Assembly: GCA_002479485.1 (NCBI GenBank)
Contig: DLNM01000013.1
Location: 29,791-93,790, forward strand
Source of the DNA: Firmicutes bacterium UBA7510
GTDB taxonomy: Bacteria > Bacillota > Clostridia > Tissierellales > Sedimentibacteraceae
Direction: 5' to 3'
Length of the DNA stretch: 64,000 bases
Shown piece after piece: positions 1 to 8,646 of this stretch (its first letter is position 1; each line of letters starts with the position of its first letter). The translations under genes were made by a program, and so were the position numbers. The notes beneath the pieces were generated by a model. It was not told the DNA's origin, did no database searches, and saw only the letters and a program-made list of their open reading frames with translations.

Positions 1-43
1 TAGAACCTTCTCCATTACCTCTTTTATGCGTTTTCTTCGCCAT
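1..43 (-). CDS. Tyrosine recombinase (phage/ICE integrase), N-terminus only
   Basis: Only the first 14 codons lie in the window; the gene runs off the left edge. They read MAKKTHKRGNGEGS, matching the K-R-G-N-G-E-G-S-I-Y start typical of tyrosine integrases with an Arm-type DNA-binding N-terminus. An SD-like GGGTGAT precedes the ATG. The gene begins about 200 bases from the 3' end of tRNA-Sec, a classic attachment site for integrative elements. I infer that an integrated element lies to the left. With only 14 residues the family call rests on a short motif. Confidence 0.65.
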   Translation of the reverse strand, partial: MAKKTHKRGNGEGS

Positions 44-156
44 TTTTATCACCCATTTGTATCTTATAATATATAAATATGAATGTCAAGAAAAATGACA
101 CTAATTTTGACACTAAATGCGTAGGTTTATATAGGTTTTTTTAAATATAAATAAAT

Positions 157-198
157 AAAAAAACATCTTACTCTATTTTAAAAAATAAGATGTTTTTT
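157..198 (-). terminator. Rho-independent terminator downstream of tRNA-Sec
   Basis: Inverted repeat with arms AAACATCTTA and TAAGATGTTT, flanked by an A-run on one side and a T-run on the other, so it could work on either strand. It lies 42 bases past the tRNA-Sec 3' end on the minus strand. Confidence 0.8.
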
Positions 199-239
199 GA
201 GATGTGTATAAATAATGTTTAAATTTCAATGTTATTATA

Positions 240-337
240 TGGCGGGAATATGTGGGAATCGAACCCACCTAGGACGCTATTAACGCCCAACAACTGGTGT
301 TGAAGACCAGGGGGCACACCAGCACCCATCTACTCCC
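240..337 (-). tRNA. selC: tRNA-Sec (anticodon TCA)
   Basis: The minus strand folds as a selenocysteine tRNA of about 98 nt including an encoded CCA. The acceptor begins GGGAGTA and pairs with TATTCCC. The D stem is the long 6-bp form (GGGTGC/GTGCCC), the anticodon stem is CTGGT/ACCAG around a loop carrying TCA, the variable arm is long, and the T arm is GTGGG-TTCGATT-CCCAC. The long D stem, long variable arm and TCA anticodon are diagnostic. It lies downstream of selD, selA and selB on the same strand, so the whole Sec machinery is one locus. An integrase start faces its 3' side. Confidence 0.96.
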
Positions 338-358
338 ATATTTTAATCATATATCCAG

Positions 359-383
359 GACATATGATATATTATCATATGTC
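359..383. repeat. Perfect inverted repeat between the response regulator and tRNA-Sec
   Basis: Arms GACATATGATA and TATCATATGTC are separated by 3 bases and form a perfect 11-bp stem. There is no T-run immediately after it on the minus strand, so it is not an obvious terminator. It could be an operator or an RNA-processing hairpin upstream of tRNA-Sec. Confidence 0.6.
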
Positions 384-419
384 TTAGATATAATCAACTG
401 TAAAATTCTGTGAATTTTT

Positions 420-1109
420 TTAATTGTTATTATTCCTAAAATAGTATCCTGAACCCCACTTTGTAAGTATATACTCATAGTTTTCAGATTTCTTCTCTAT
501 TTTTTCTCTTAATCGTCTAATATGAACGTCTACAGTCCTTAAATCACCAAAATATTCATATCCCCATATTATTTCTAGAAGTTCTTCACGGGAATATATT
601 CTACCGGGGTTTGTAGCAAGCAATAAAAGTAAATCAAATTCCTTAGCTGTTAAGTTAATTTCTTTATTATTTATACTTACTTTACGTCCTAATGTGTTGA
701 TAACAAAGTCATCGGCTAATATAGTCTGTTCATTTGTTTTTTGGTTATTAAATTTTGTTCTTCTCAAAATTGCCTTAATTCTAGCTTTTAATTCAAGAAT
801 GTTATATGGCTTTGTTACATAATCATCAGCACCATACTCTAATCCAAGTATTTTATTCATATCTTCGCATTTGGAAGTTAATAAAATTATAGGTGTATTG
901 CATTTTTCTCTAATTCTTTGACAAACCTCTAGCCCATCAATATCTGGTAAAACTAGCTCTAGTATTATCATATCAAATTCATCATTAGAAATTATTTTTA
1001 AGGCACTCATACCATCAGCTACGGACACTATCTCATAGCCATCCTGCTCTAAGCTATATCTAAGATTTTTTACTGATATAAGCTCATTATCAACTAATAA
1101 CACCTTCAT
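420..1109 (-). CDS. OmpR/PhoB-family response regulator with Glu at the phospho-acceptor position
   Basis: A 229-residue protein with a receiver domain (about 1-115) and a winged-helix DNA-binding domain (about 135-227, ending in the usual RTVDVHIRRLREK and GSGYYF pattern). The start is the ATG preceded by GGGGGAGAG; an upstream in-frame ATG lacks an SD. The usual phospho-acceptor Asp in the LDL motif is Glu51 (LELVLPDIDG), and the acidic pair is D7-N8 rather than D-D/E. The conserved Thr and Lys (LLTSK, VTKPYN) remain. No histidine kinase is adjacent. It sits between selB and selC on the same strand. Glu may mimic phosphorylation and lock the regulator on, or it may be an atypical phosphorylation-independent regulator; that part is inference. 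Confidence 0.9.
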   Translation of the reverse strand: MKVLLVDNELISVKNLRYSLEQDGYEIVSVADGMSALKIISNDEFDMIILELVLPDIDGLEVCQRIREKCNTPIILLTSKCEDMNKILGLEYGADDYVTKPYNILELKARIKAILRRTKFNNQKTNEQTILADDFVINTLGRKVSINNKEINLTAKEFDLLLLLATNPGRIYSREELLEIIWGYEYFGDLRTVDVHIRRLREKIEKKSENYEYILTKWGSGYYFRNNNN

Positions 1110-1243
1110 TTTTACTCTCCCCCAAGACTTAATTTGAAATTTTCTTAATATTTTTATTACAAAAAATACACTTTTATATATAGTACCTTTTGCTAATCCT
1201 TTTGTCAAGTGTTTATAAACTTAACAAAATTAATTAAGTTTGC

Positions 1244-3160
1244 TTAATTTAACTTATTTAAGACTCTATCATTTTCGGATCGTTTAGTAATTTTACAATT
1301 ATCGAAATACTCAAGAAGTGTAATCGCACTCTTTCTATTTGTATTTAGTAAGTCTCTATATTCAGCAGCAGAAATTTTATTATTTTTTTGCAAATACTCT
1401 ATTAATAATGATTTAGCTGTATTAATTATACTACTTGATGAAAAAGTATCATCTGCTACCTTTATAACTTCTCCAGCTTCCATCATTGTTGTTAAAATAT
1501 CTTCAGAGCTCATTTTATCATTATCAAGCTCTAGTATTTGACTTAACTTGACAAAATTATATTCTGATGAAGCAATTAATTTTTCTATCTTTCCTTTAAT
1601 TATGTTGTATTTATCATCTATTTTGATTGTAAAACCAACTATACTTAAGAAGTCACTACTTTGACTTAATTGGTTATTTGAAATCATATTATTAATTATT
1701 TCGTCAAAAACATTCTGTTTTATTTTACTAAAAAACTTGCTTTTTATCTCTGATTTTTTTATTCCATTTTTGTATGGATTTTTCTTGTGAAATTCCTCTA
1801 TATATTTTACTATTTTGCTTTCAATATCATTTTCATAAGATTTATGCCAAATATACATATCATTTTTAAGCTTAAATACTGTTATTTTATTTTCTTTTTC
1901 AAGCTCAATGACATTATTGTTTATTTCTTCAATAGACATGGCAGTAATTTTAGCGAGCTCATTTATAGATGGAATTATGGCGCTGTTTTCTTTTATTATA
2001 TTTTCTATAACATCTGTATGAGAGCCTTGTTCCTTAACCATCAAATCCTCAATTAATTTATCATCTGCTCTAGTCTTTTTAAGTGGCACAGGCTCGATAA
2101 TTTCTCCACCACCAACAGTTTCCATAGGTGAATAAAATCTTACTATAAATTTATCTCCCCTTCTTACAGCAACTTCTTCCTCTAGTCTAAGCTGAGCATA
2201 GCAGCTTTCTCCTGGAGTCAATTGTTCCTTGTCTAGTAAAACAATTCTACACAAAATTTCACTTGTTCCTGTATATAGGTGTAGTCTGCTTCTGTTTTCC
2301 ACAATACGCTTTGAAGATTTGAGTAAATTTATTTTTACATCAAGCATCATAGTATTTTTCATACTATTTATCGGAGCAATAACACAGCCTCTGTAAAGTT
2401 CAGATTTTTTTATATTAGATAGATTTATTGCGGCTCTTTGGCCTGCATAGCAAGTGTCTGCATCAGTATTATGTACCTGAATGTTTCTAACTTTACAGAT
2501 TTTATTTATAGGATAAATTTCAAGCTCATCGCCTTTTTTTATTTGTCCTGATATAAGTGTTCCGGTTATTACAGTACCAAACCCTGATATAGTAAAGGCT
2601 CTGTCTATCGGCAATCTTGGTATAGTATTAATATCTCTTTCCTCGACTGTATCACTTGTCATGCTCTGTATTAGCTCAATTAGATTATCTATCCCTTGTC
2701 TAGTAACTGAGGAAACCTCTATCATTGGTGAATTACTTAAAAAAGTATCCTTTAATTCATCCTTTATATCTTCCTTAACAAGTTCCAGCCAATCAGAATC
2801 AACCAAGTCACATTTTGTTAATACAACTATACCATTTTTAATTCCAAGTAAATTAAGAATATTAATATGCTCCTCTGTTTGTGGCATTATTCCTTCATCT
2901 GCTGCAATTACAAGCAAAACTAAATCCATACCAATAACACCAGCAAGCATGTTTTTTATGAATTTTTCATGTCCCGGAACATCAATAATCCCTATTCTAT
3001 TTTTATTAGGTAAATCAAAATAAGCAAAGCCTAAGTCAATTGTAATTCCACGCTTTTTCTCTTCTTCCCACCTATCAGTCTCCTTACCTGTTAGGGCTTT
3101 AATTAATGTTGTTTTACCATGATCAATATGACCTGCAGTTCCTACAATTATGTTCTTCAT
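1244..3160 (-). CDS. selB: Selenocysteine-specific elongation factor SelB
   Basis: A 638-residue GTPase that carries Sec-tRNA-Sec to UGA codons next to SECIS hairpins. The G domain shows G1 (GHIDHGKT, 10-17), DVPGHE at 60-65 and TKCD at 115-118. EF-Tu-like beta-barrel domains follow, and the C-terminal third is Lys/Glu/Ile-rich winged-helix sequence, as expected for SECIS binding. Length is normal for bacterial SelB. It lies 25 bases after selA and upstream of the response regulator and tRNA-Sec. A weak SD (AAGGG) precedes the start. Confidence 0.97.
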   Translation of the reverse strand: MKNIIVGTAGHIDHGKTTLIKALTGKETDRWEEEKKRGITIDLGFAYFDLPNKNRIGIIDVPGHEKFIKNMLAGVIGMDLVLLVIAADEGIMPQTEEHINILNLLGIKNGIVVLTKCDLVDSDWLELVKEDIKDELKDTFLSNSPMIEVSSVTRQGIDNLIELIQSMTSDTVEERDINTIPRLPIDRAFTISGFGTVITGTLISGQIKKGDELEIYPINKICKVRNIQVHNTDADTCYAGQRAAINLSNIKKSELYRGCVIAPINSMKNTMMLDVKINLLKSSKRIVENRSRLHLYTGTSEILCRIVLLDKEQLTPGESCYAQLRLEEEVAVRRGDKFIVRFYSPMETVGGGEIIEPVPLKKTRADDKLIEDLMVKEQGSHTDVIENIIKENSAIIPSINELAKITAMSIEEINNNVIELEKENKITVFKLKNDMYIWHKSYENDIESKIVKYIEEFHKKNPYKNGIKKSEIKSKFFSKIKQNVFDEIINNMISNNQLSQSSDFLSIVGFTIKIDDKYNIIKGKIEKLIASSEYNFVKLSQILELDNDKMSSEDILTTMMEAGEVIKVADDTFSSSSIINTAKSLLIEYLQKNNKISAAEYRDLLNTNRKSAITLLEYFDNCKITKRSENDRVLNKLN

Positions 3161-3185
3161 ATAAACTTATTCCCTTTCACTAACT

Positions 3186-4583
3186 CTAACCTAAAGCATT
3201 TATTATAATATTTGATAATATATCTATTTCAGATTCATTTATAGTTCTTAAATCTATTATAGCTTTATCATTAGCAATTCTAATTATAACTGGTATCTCT
3301 GAATATCTTAATCTCTTTTCTAATAATGCTGTAGTAATATTATTTGGCTTTATAGCAACACATTTACTGTTTATTCTTTCTAATGGCAATGAACCTCCGC
3401 CAATTTGAGATAAACAGTCCTCAATTTGAATGTTGGCACTATTAAGTGCAGGTTTAATCTTATCATATAATAAATTAGCTAATCTATTAACCTCTTCAAT
3501 ATCCTTAACTATCATGTTTAACACTGGTATATTTTTTATAGCATTTTCTTCATCAATATATTCATGGAAAACAGCTTCTAATGCTGTAGCAGTAAATTTA
3601 TCAATTCTTATAGCTCTAGTCAATGGATTTTTTTTCATTTTATTAATGTACTCTTTTTTACCTACTATTATACCTGCTTGCGGACCACCTAAAAGTTTAT
3701 CACCGCTAAAGCATACAACATCAGCGCCATTTTTTATTGACTCCTGTACAGTAGGTTCATATGTTAGTCCATATTTGCTAAGATCAATTAAAACTCCACT
3801 GCCTATATCCTCTATCAAAGGAATATTATGTTTTTTGCTAAGGTCTGATAATTCCTTAATAGTAACACTTTCAGTAAATCCAACTATCTTATAATTGCTT
3901 GTATGAACCTTTAATAGTGCGGCTGTTTCCTCAGTTATGGCATTTTCATAATCTCTTAGGTGAGTTTTATTGGTTGTACCTATTTCAACCAGAGTTGAAC
4001 CACTTTGAGCCATAACATCAGGTACTCTAAAAGAACCACCAATTTCTACTAGCTCTCCTCTTGATACTATAACCTCTTTATTTTTTGCCATTGTACTAAG
4101 TATAAGCATAACTGCAGCTGCGTTGTTATTAACAGCCATTGCAGCCTCTGCTCCTGTTATTCTACATACAATATCTTCGAAGTGAGAATATCTTTCACCT
4201 CTCTCACCTTTTTCAATATCATACTCAAGGTTAGAATATCCTGTAACAATTTCCTTTAATCTATCTGCAATTTTTTCAGATATTACTGCTCTTCCTAGGT
4301 TAGTATGAAGTATTGTTCCTGTTCCATTTATAACCTTTCTCATATTTAATGCTGTAGTTTTTTTGAACTTAACAACTATATCATCAATTAAGCTTTTAAT
4401 TTTACTAGTTATTTCATTTTCAGAACTGCTGTTAGTAATAAATTCTCTTAACTCATCAGTTTTTTCTCTTACAATATCAATAACAAGATCTCTATCGTTA
4501 TTTTCTATTAAGTTTTTTATTCTTTCATCTTCTATTAAAATATCAACCTTTGGAATATTTCTAAAATAAATATTTTTATCCAT
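3186..4583 (-). CDS. selA: L-seryl-tRNA(Sec) selenium transferase SelA
   Basis: A 465-residue PLP enzyme that converts Ser-tRNA-Sec to Sec-tRNA-Sec using selenophosphate. The N-terminal helical tRNA-binding part is about 1-80. The PLP fold carries NGTGTILHTNLGR around 87-98 and the Schiff-base lysine K296 in SGDKLLGG. Full length, with no disruptions. An SD (GAAGGG) precedes the ATG. It is the second gene of selD-selA-selB; the selD-selA gap carries nested inverted repeats that may tune expression. Confidence 0.97.
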   Translation of the reverse strand: MDKNIYFRNIPKVDILIEDERIKNLIENNDRDLVIDIVREKTDELREFITNSSSENEITSKIKSLIDDIVVKFKKTTALNMRKVINGTGTILHTNLGRAVISEKIADRLKEIVTGYSNLEYDIEKGERGERYSHFEDIVCRITGAEAAMAVNNNAAAVMLILSTMAKNKEVIVSRGELVEIGGSFRVPDVMAQSGSTLVEIGTTNKTHLRDYENAITEETAALLKVHTSNYKIVGFTESVTIKELSDLSKKHNIPLIEDIGSGVLIDLSKYGLTYEPTVQESIKNGADVVCFSGDKLLGGPQAGIIVGKKEYINKMKKNPLTRAIRIDKFTATALEAVFHEYIDEENAIKNIPVLNMIVKDIEEVNRLANLLYDKIKPALNSANIQIEDCLSQIGGGSLPLERINSKCVAIKPNNITTALLEKRLRYSEIPVIIRIANDKAIIDLRTINESEIDILSNIIINALG

Positions 4584-4610
4584 TACACTACCCTTCTCAA
4601 TTAATTATTT

Positions 4611-4650
4611 AGTTTCAACTTTTTGAAACTTTTGACTTTGTTGAAACTTT
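4611..4650. repeat. Nested inverted repeats between selD and selA
   Basis: The gap repeats the unit AGTTTCAAC/GTTGAAAC in alternating orientation, so several alternative hairpins can form. There is no T-run like that of a simple terminator. It could be an attenuator, an mRNA-stability hairpin or an operator; the role is unknown. Confidence 0.55.
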
Positions 4651-4653
4651 CAA

Positions 4654-5703
4654 CTAGTTATAACTTAGGTGTATAAATTTTTCTTTCTTTTCAACAACCC
4701 TACCTATTACAGCGAATTTTGTATCAAGTCCTTTAACTTTCATATCATTTATGATATTCTCAGCTTCATTTTCACTAACACTAATAAGCAATCCGCCTGA
4801 GGTTTGTGGGTCAAAAAATAAATCTATATATGATTCCTCTACATTATTATATTCAACTTTGCCCTTAAAATAATCCATATTTTTATATGCACCAGCTGGT
4901 ACTAAGCCCATCTCGGCATATTCAATCACATTAGAAATAATAGGTACATTATTAACATTAATTTCAAATGTAACATTACTTCCCTCTGCCATTTCTATAC
5001 TATGTCCAATAAGTCCAAAGCCTGTAATATCAGTACAGCTACTAATATTATAGTTTTCAATAACTTCTTTTGCTTTTTTATTTAAAGATGTCATAACAGT
5101 TATTGCTTCATCGATTATTTCTTTTGAAGCCATATCAGCCTTTACTGCTGTATTTACAATACCCGAGCCAATTTGTTTAGTTAGTATTAAAACATCTCCC
5201 GGTTTTGCACCGTAATTTTTAAGTATTTTATTTGGATTAACAAAACCTGTAACGCATAAGCCATACTTTGGCTCGTCATCCTCTATGGAATGTCCACCAG
5301 CTAAAGTAGCTCCAGCCTCAATAACCTTAGAGGCACCACCGCTTAATATATCAGCCATCACCGAAGGATCTAAGCAATTTGGAAATCCTATAATATTTAA
5401 AGCAAGCCTTGGTTCTCCACCCATAGCATACACATCACTAAGTGAATTTGCTGCTGCAATTTGTCCAAAAATATATGGATCATCAACTACAGGTGTAAAA
5501 AAATCTACAGTTTGTATCATTGCAATATCATCAGTTATTTTATAAACAGCTGCATCATCAGATGTTTCTATTCCAACTATTAAATTATCATCTTTAAATT
5601 TAGGTAATTTGCACAAAACTTGTGCAAGGGTCTCAGGACCAATCTTAGCAGCTCAGCCTGCAGTTTTTGTCATTTGTGTCAATTTAATTTCTTTTGTACT
5701 CAT
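4654..5703 (-). CDS. selD: Selenide, water dikinase SelD, itself a selenoprotein (Sec17)
   Basis: Makes selenophosphate from selenide and ATP. The full reading frame is 349 residues if the in-frame TGA at 5653-5655 is read as Sec (residue 17 in the context TAGUAAKIGPE). This is the known active-site Cys/Sec position of SelD, followed by the glycine-rich ATP-binding region. An ordinary gene caller would start it downstream of the TGA and lose the active site. The ATG at 5703 has SD GGAGG within the upstream hairpin element. A SECIS-like hairpin follows the TGA. First gene of selD-selA-selB. Confidence 0.96.
5626..5646 (-). promoter_or_regulatory. Bacterial SECIS hairpin of selD
   Basis: Starting 6 nt after the Sec codon, AAG...GGTC-CTGA-GACC-CTT can fold with a GGTC/GACC upper stem and a 4-nt apical loop containing G. 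Position and size fit bacterial SECIS elements, which lie within the coding region just 3' of UGA. The fold was drawn by eye. Confidence 0.7.
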
Positions 5704-5707
5704 TTTA

Positions 5708-5833
5708 ACCTCCAATTATGCTATAGTCTCGATAGTCGAGACATTGTAGTGGCATTATAAAAAATAATGAAAAATCGTTTTTTGATTTTTCCAAGCGTGA
5801 AATTCATTTCACGCTGTGAATTACCTTCACGCT
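5708..5833 (-). repeat. Multi-hairpin intergenic element, copy A (upstream of selD)
   Basis: Read toward selD, it holds an AGCGTGAA/TTCACGCT hairpin, then GGAAAAATC-loop-GATTTTTC, then a module starting TGCCAC that contains TCTCGA/TCGAGA and ends in CTATAGCATAA just before the SD GGAGG. It fills almost the whole gap from the comEA-like stop to the selD SD. Related copies lie at 24664, 40351, 47329 and 57451. Confidence 0.75.
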
Positions 5834-5838
5834 ACCAC

Positions 5839-6468
5839 CTATTCTACAGTTATATAATCTTTTATTTGTTCAAAGGTTTTGTCTCCAATACCTTTAACAT
5901 TTTTTATATCTTCTATACTATTAAATTTTTTATCCTGTCTATACTCAATAATTCTCTGAGCAAAGGCTTCACCTATGCCTTTTAAAGTGATTAATTGATT
6001 TTTAGTTGCAGTATTTATATTAATTTTACCAGTAGGTGTATTAATATTCTCGTCATTGTTTAAATTACTATTTACTTCAATAGAAGTAACATCATCTCCA
6101 ATTTTAGGAATATATAATTTTTCCTCATCTTGTAAAATTCTAGCTTTATTTATATGTTTTGATACATAATCTGCATTTACATCTTCTGTAAATCCACCTG
6201 CTGCATCAATTGCATCATTTACCCTCTCGCCTTCATTTAATTCATATATTCCAGGATTTTTGACAGCACCATCTATATCTACAAATATTGTAGATATTTC
6301 TTGGACATTTTCTTCATCTTCTTTATTTTCTACTATATCTTGTTCTTCCTCGTTTGGCAATACAGCTTCATCATTGTTTTCACCTATTATATAACCAAAA
6401 ACAGTTATTAATACAATAACAATTATTGCCAACAAAATAAGCCCCTTCTTATATATATCCTTGTTCAT
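5839..6468 (-). CDS. ComEA-like helix-hairpin-helix DNA-binding membrane protein
   Basis: A 209-residue protein with one N-terminal membrane anchor (about 8-28), an acidic linker, an SLBB-type domain (about 60-125: VDIDGAVKNPGIYEL) and a C-terminal double helix-hairpin-helix domain (KININTATKNQL, LKGIGEAFAQRI, VKGIGDKTFEQI). This is the ComEA architecture, a cell-surface DNA receptor for uptake in competent Gram-positives. The start is placed at the ATG 7 bases after GGGGG, not the ATG 12 bases upstream. No comEB or comEC is adjacent. It precedes selD, separated by hairpin element A. Confidence 0.9.
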   Translation of the reverse strand: MNKDIYKKGLILLAIIVIVLITVFGYIIGENNDEAVLPNEEEQDIVENKEDEENVQEISTIFVDIDGAVKNPGIYELNEGERVNDAIDAAGGFTEDVNADYVSKHINKARILQDEEKLYIPKIGDDVTSIEVNSNLNNDENINTPTGKININTATKNQLITLKGIGEAFAQRIIEYRQDKKFNSIEDIKNVKGIGDKTFEQIKDYITVE

Positions 6469-6567
6469 ATATACCCCCATATATAATTAACACTTATCAA
6501 ACTAAATACATTATACACAAAAAACTAAAAAATTACAAAATTTTTAATTTTAATTTTGCTTTTTTTC

Positions 6568-6576
6568 TGCTATAAT
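6568..6576 (+). promoter_or_regulatory. Extended -10 promoter element for the carboxypeptidase gene
   Basis: TGCTATAAT (extended -10) lies 82 bases before the ATG at 6659. No clear -35 is visible, which is tolerated by extended -10 promoters. Confidence 0.45.
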
Positions 6577-6658
6577 ACTCTTTATGAGGTAAAACTTAAC
6601 TAATATTTTTTCTTTAATTTAACTTTATTCGACATAACACACAAATTAGGAGTTAATA

Positions 6659-7957
6659 ATGCTTAAAAAATTCATAACCTTTTTAATATTCATTCTTTTT
6701 ATTTCGTTAAATATTACACCGGTTTATGCAGTAACCACTAATTGTGGAGCAGCATTGCTTTTTGAATTAAATACACAAAATACATTGTATGAGAGTAAAG
6801 CTAACCAAAAAATGTATCCAGCAAGTATTACAAAAATTATGACTGCAGCAATAGCATTAGAGCTAGGCAATCTAGATGATAAAATTACTGTGGATGATGA
6901 TACACCATATGAAATCTACGGTAGTCACATAGCCTTAGAGCCTGGCGAAGTATTAACGCTTAAAGATTTACTATATGCTCTTATACTTCCTTCTGCGAAT
7001 GATGCTGCCTCTGTTATAGCTAAACATTATAGTGGTGACATAGAAAGTTTTGTAAAGCTAATGAATGAAAAAGCAAAGGAAATTGGAGCAACAAACACTC
7101 ATTTTGCTAATCCTCACGGTTTACATGACGATAATCACTACACTACCGCAGCAGATTTAGCTAAAATAGTGACATATGCTATGAAAAATGAAACTTTTAG
7201 AGAGATTATAAAAACTCCTAGATATGAAATACCTGCAACCAATAAAAAAGAACCCAGAGCTATTATAACTACAAACAACTTACTTCTAAATACATCACCA
7301 AGTTATATTTTAGTAAATAATAAATGGGTTACTAGAGAATATGAAGGTGCTGCTGGGGTTAAAACAGGCTATACACCTGAAGCAGGTAATTGTTTGATAT
7401 CATATGTTGAAAAGAATGGTATTGAACTTGTAGCAATTGTACTAAACGGAACAGGTACTGATGTATATACAGATACTCATAACCTATTAAATTATGGGTT
7501 TGATAATTTTGAAGTAAAAAATATGATTAAAGCAAATGAGTTTGTTCAAGATTTAGATGTTTTAGAAAATTCAGAAAAACTACCTCTTGTAACAAAAAAT
7601 AATGTAAGTATTATTATAGAAAAAGGAACTACTCCGGATATAAAAACCGATGTAACTATGTTTGATATTTCTCTGCCTATTAAAAAGGGAGATTCCTTAG
7701 GTAAGCTTGAATATAAAATAGATAATAAAGTTGTTGGTAGTACAGATATTATATCAACAAAGTCAGTAGCATCAATTAAAAACACTAATATGAGTAATAA
7801 AAAAAATGATGATTCTAAGTTACCAACATGGCTAAAAATAATTATTGCTGTTCTTATAGCAGTATTGACTTTAAGAATCTACAATAAAATTAGAGTTTAT
7901 GTTATAAAACAAAAAAGAAAAAAACGCAGAAAGAAAATGCGACAAGAAGGATTATAA
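6659..7957 (+). CDS. D-alanyl-D-alanine carboxypeptidase (DacA/DacF type, peptidase S11)
   Basis: A 432-residue low-molecular-weight penicillin-binding protein that trims the terminal D-Ala of peptidoglycan stem peptides outside the membrane. It has a signal peptide (1-24, ending VYA), the SxxK motif at S56-K59, SAN at 112-114 and KTG at 235-237, so the active site is complete. A C-terminal domain follows, then a hydrophobic anchor (about 395-412) and a very basic tail (KQKRKKRRKK). Most relatives end in an amphipathic helix; here there appears to be a full transmembrane segment plus cytoplasmic basic tail. SD AGGAG precedes the ATG. Single gene, ending at a terminator shared with rsfS. Confidence 0.93.
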   Translation: MLKKFITFLIFILFISLNITPVYAVTTNCGAALLFELNTQNTLYESKANQKMYPASITKIMTAAIALELGNLDDKITVDDDTPYEIYGSHIALEPGEVLTLKDLLYALILPSANDAASVIAKHYSGDIESFVKLMNEKAKEIGATNTHFANPHGLHDDNHYTTAADLAKIVTYAMKNETFREIIKTPRYEIPATNKKEPRAIITTNNLLLNTSPSYILVNNKWVTREYEGAAGVKTGYTPEAGNCLISYVEKNGIELVAIVLNGTGTDVYTDTHNLLNYGFDNFEVKNMIKANEFVQDLDVLENSEKLPLVTKNNVSIIIEKGTTPDIKTDVTMFDISLPIKKGDSLGKLEYKIDNKVVGSTDIISTKSVASIKNTNMSNKKNDDSKLPTWLKIIIAVLIAVLTLRIYNKIRVYVIKQKRKKRRKKMRQEGL

Positions 7958-7972
7958 TAAGAAATTGCTCAT

Positions 7973-8006
7973 AAAAAAAGGACGTATACAATGCACGTCC
8001 TTTTTA
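7973..8006. terminator. Bidirectional terminator between the carboxypeptidase gene and rsfS
   Basis: GGACGT/ACGTCC stem with an A-run before and a T-run after, between two convergent genes. Confidence 0.88.
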
Positions 8007-8375
8007 TTATTTCCAATTTTTTATTCCAAAATTTTCGGAATCAATAAATTCTCCTTCATTCCATAAAGTTTCTAGATCATATATATCTCTTTCATCTCTA
8101 TGAAAAATATGAACAAATATATTATCCACATCTAATAAAATCCATCTACCAGTGCTAAATCCTTCTTTATGATAAACCTTGTATCCAGCCTTTTCTGCTT
8201 TAAATTCAACCTCATCAGCTATTGCCTGCGTTTGTCTATCACTATTTCCACTACATATAATAAAATAATCACATATAGAGCTAATTTTTGAAATGTCTAT
8301 TATAGTAAAGTTATAACCTTTTTTATCATCACATGCACTTAAAATAGTCTTAATTTTGTCGTTTATTTCTATCAA
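8007..8375 (-). CDS. rsfS: Ribosomal silencing factor RsfS (Iojap family)
   Basis: A 122-residue protein that binds ribosomal protein L14 and blocks 30S-50S joining when nutrients are scarce. Recognised by the family core: DISKISSICDYFIICSGNSDRQTQAIAD followed by GRWILLDVDNIFVHIFH and RDIYDLETLW. Normal length. In many Firmicutes rsfS directly follows nadD-yqeK; here those two are near 34.4-35.6 kb and rsfS is a separate single gene. Confidence 0.95.
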   Translation of the reverse strand: MIEINDKIKTILSACDDKKGYNFTIIDISKISSICDYFIICSGNSDRQTQAIADEVEFKAEKAGYKVYHKEGFSTGRWILLDVDNIFVHIFHRDERDIYDLETLWNEGEFIDSENFGIKNWK

Positions 8376-8489
8376 TGCTTCCTCCTAAAAAATAATTATG
8401 TAGTATTATATAACATTTATACAGTTTGTGCAACAAAGATTTTTTTAAATTTTTAAATAAATAAAAAGTATAATTTAAAATAAGAGTAA

Positions 8490-8514
8490 AAAGACATATC
8501 AAAAATGTGTCTTT
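8490..8514. terminator. Hairpin in the gap between rsfS and the chemoreceptor gene
   Basis: AAAGACA/TGTCTTT stem with an 11-base loop, A/T-runs on both sides. No gene ends here on either strand, so it may be a leader attenuator for the chemoreceptor or a relic. The rest of 8376-8646 shows only a -10-like TATAAT at 8601-8606 and an SD (AGGAG). Confidence 0.5.
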
Positions 8515-8646
8515 TCGCTTTTATACAATCATTTTTTCAATTGTTATTTATTGTTTTGTAATTTTTTACAAATTTTGTTTTATTACGACAAATTTTAGTA
8601 TATAATAGAAAGAACAAATTATTTTATTAAATAGGAGAAGAAAGTC

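Noticed and set aside
1787..2056. Open frame on the plus strand opposite selB
   Set aside because: It is antisense to the intact selB, lacks an SD and has low-complexity Phe/Tyr/Ile content typical of reverse-strand shadows. Similar shadows over recJ, topB, relA and others were also ignored.
8601..8606. A confident promoter for the chemoreceptor gene
   Set aside because: TATAAT is present, but no -35 with 16-18 base spacing was found, nor a motility sigma-D consensus, so it is mentioned only as a weak -10.
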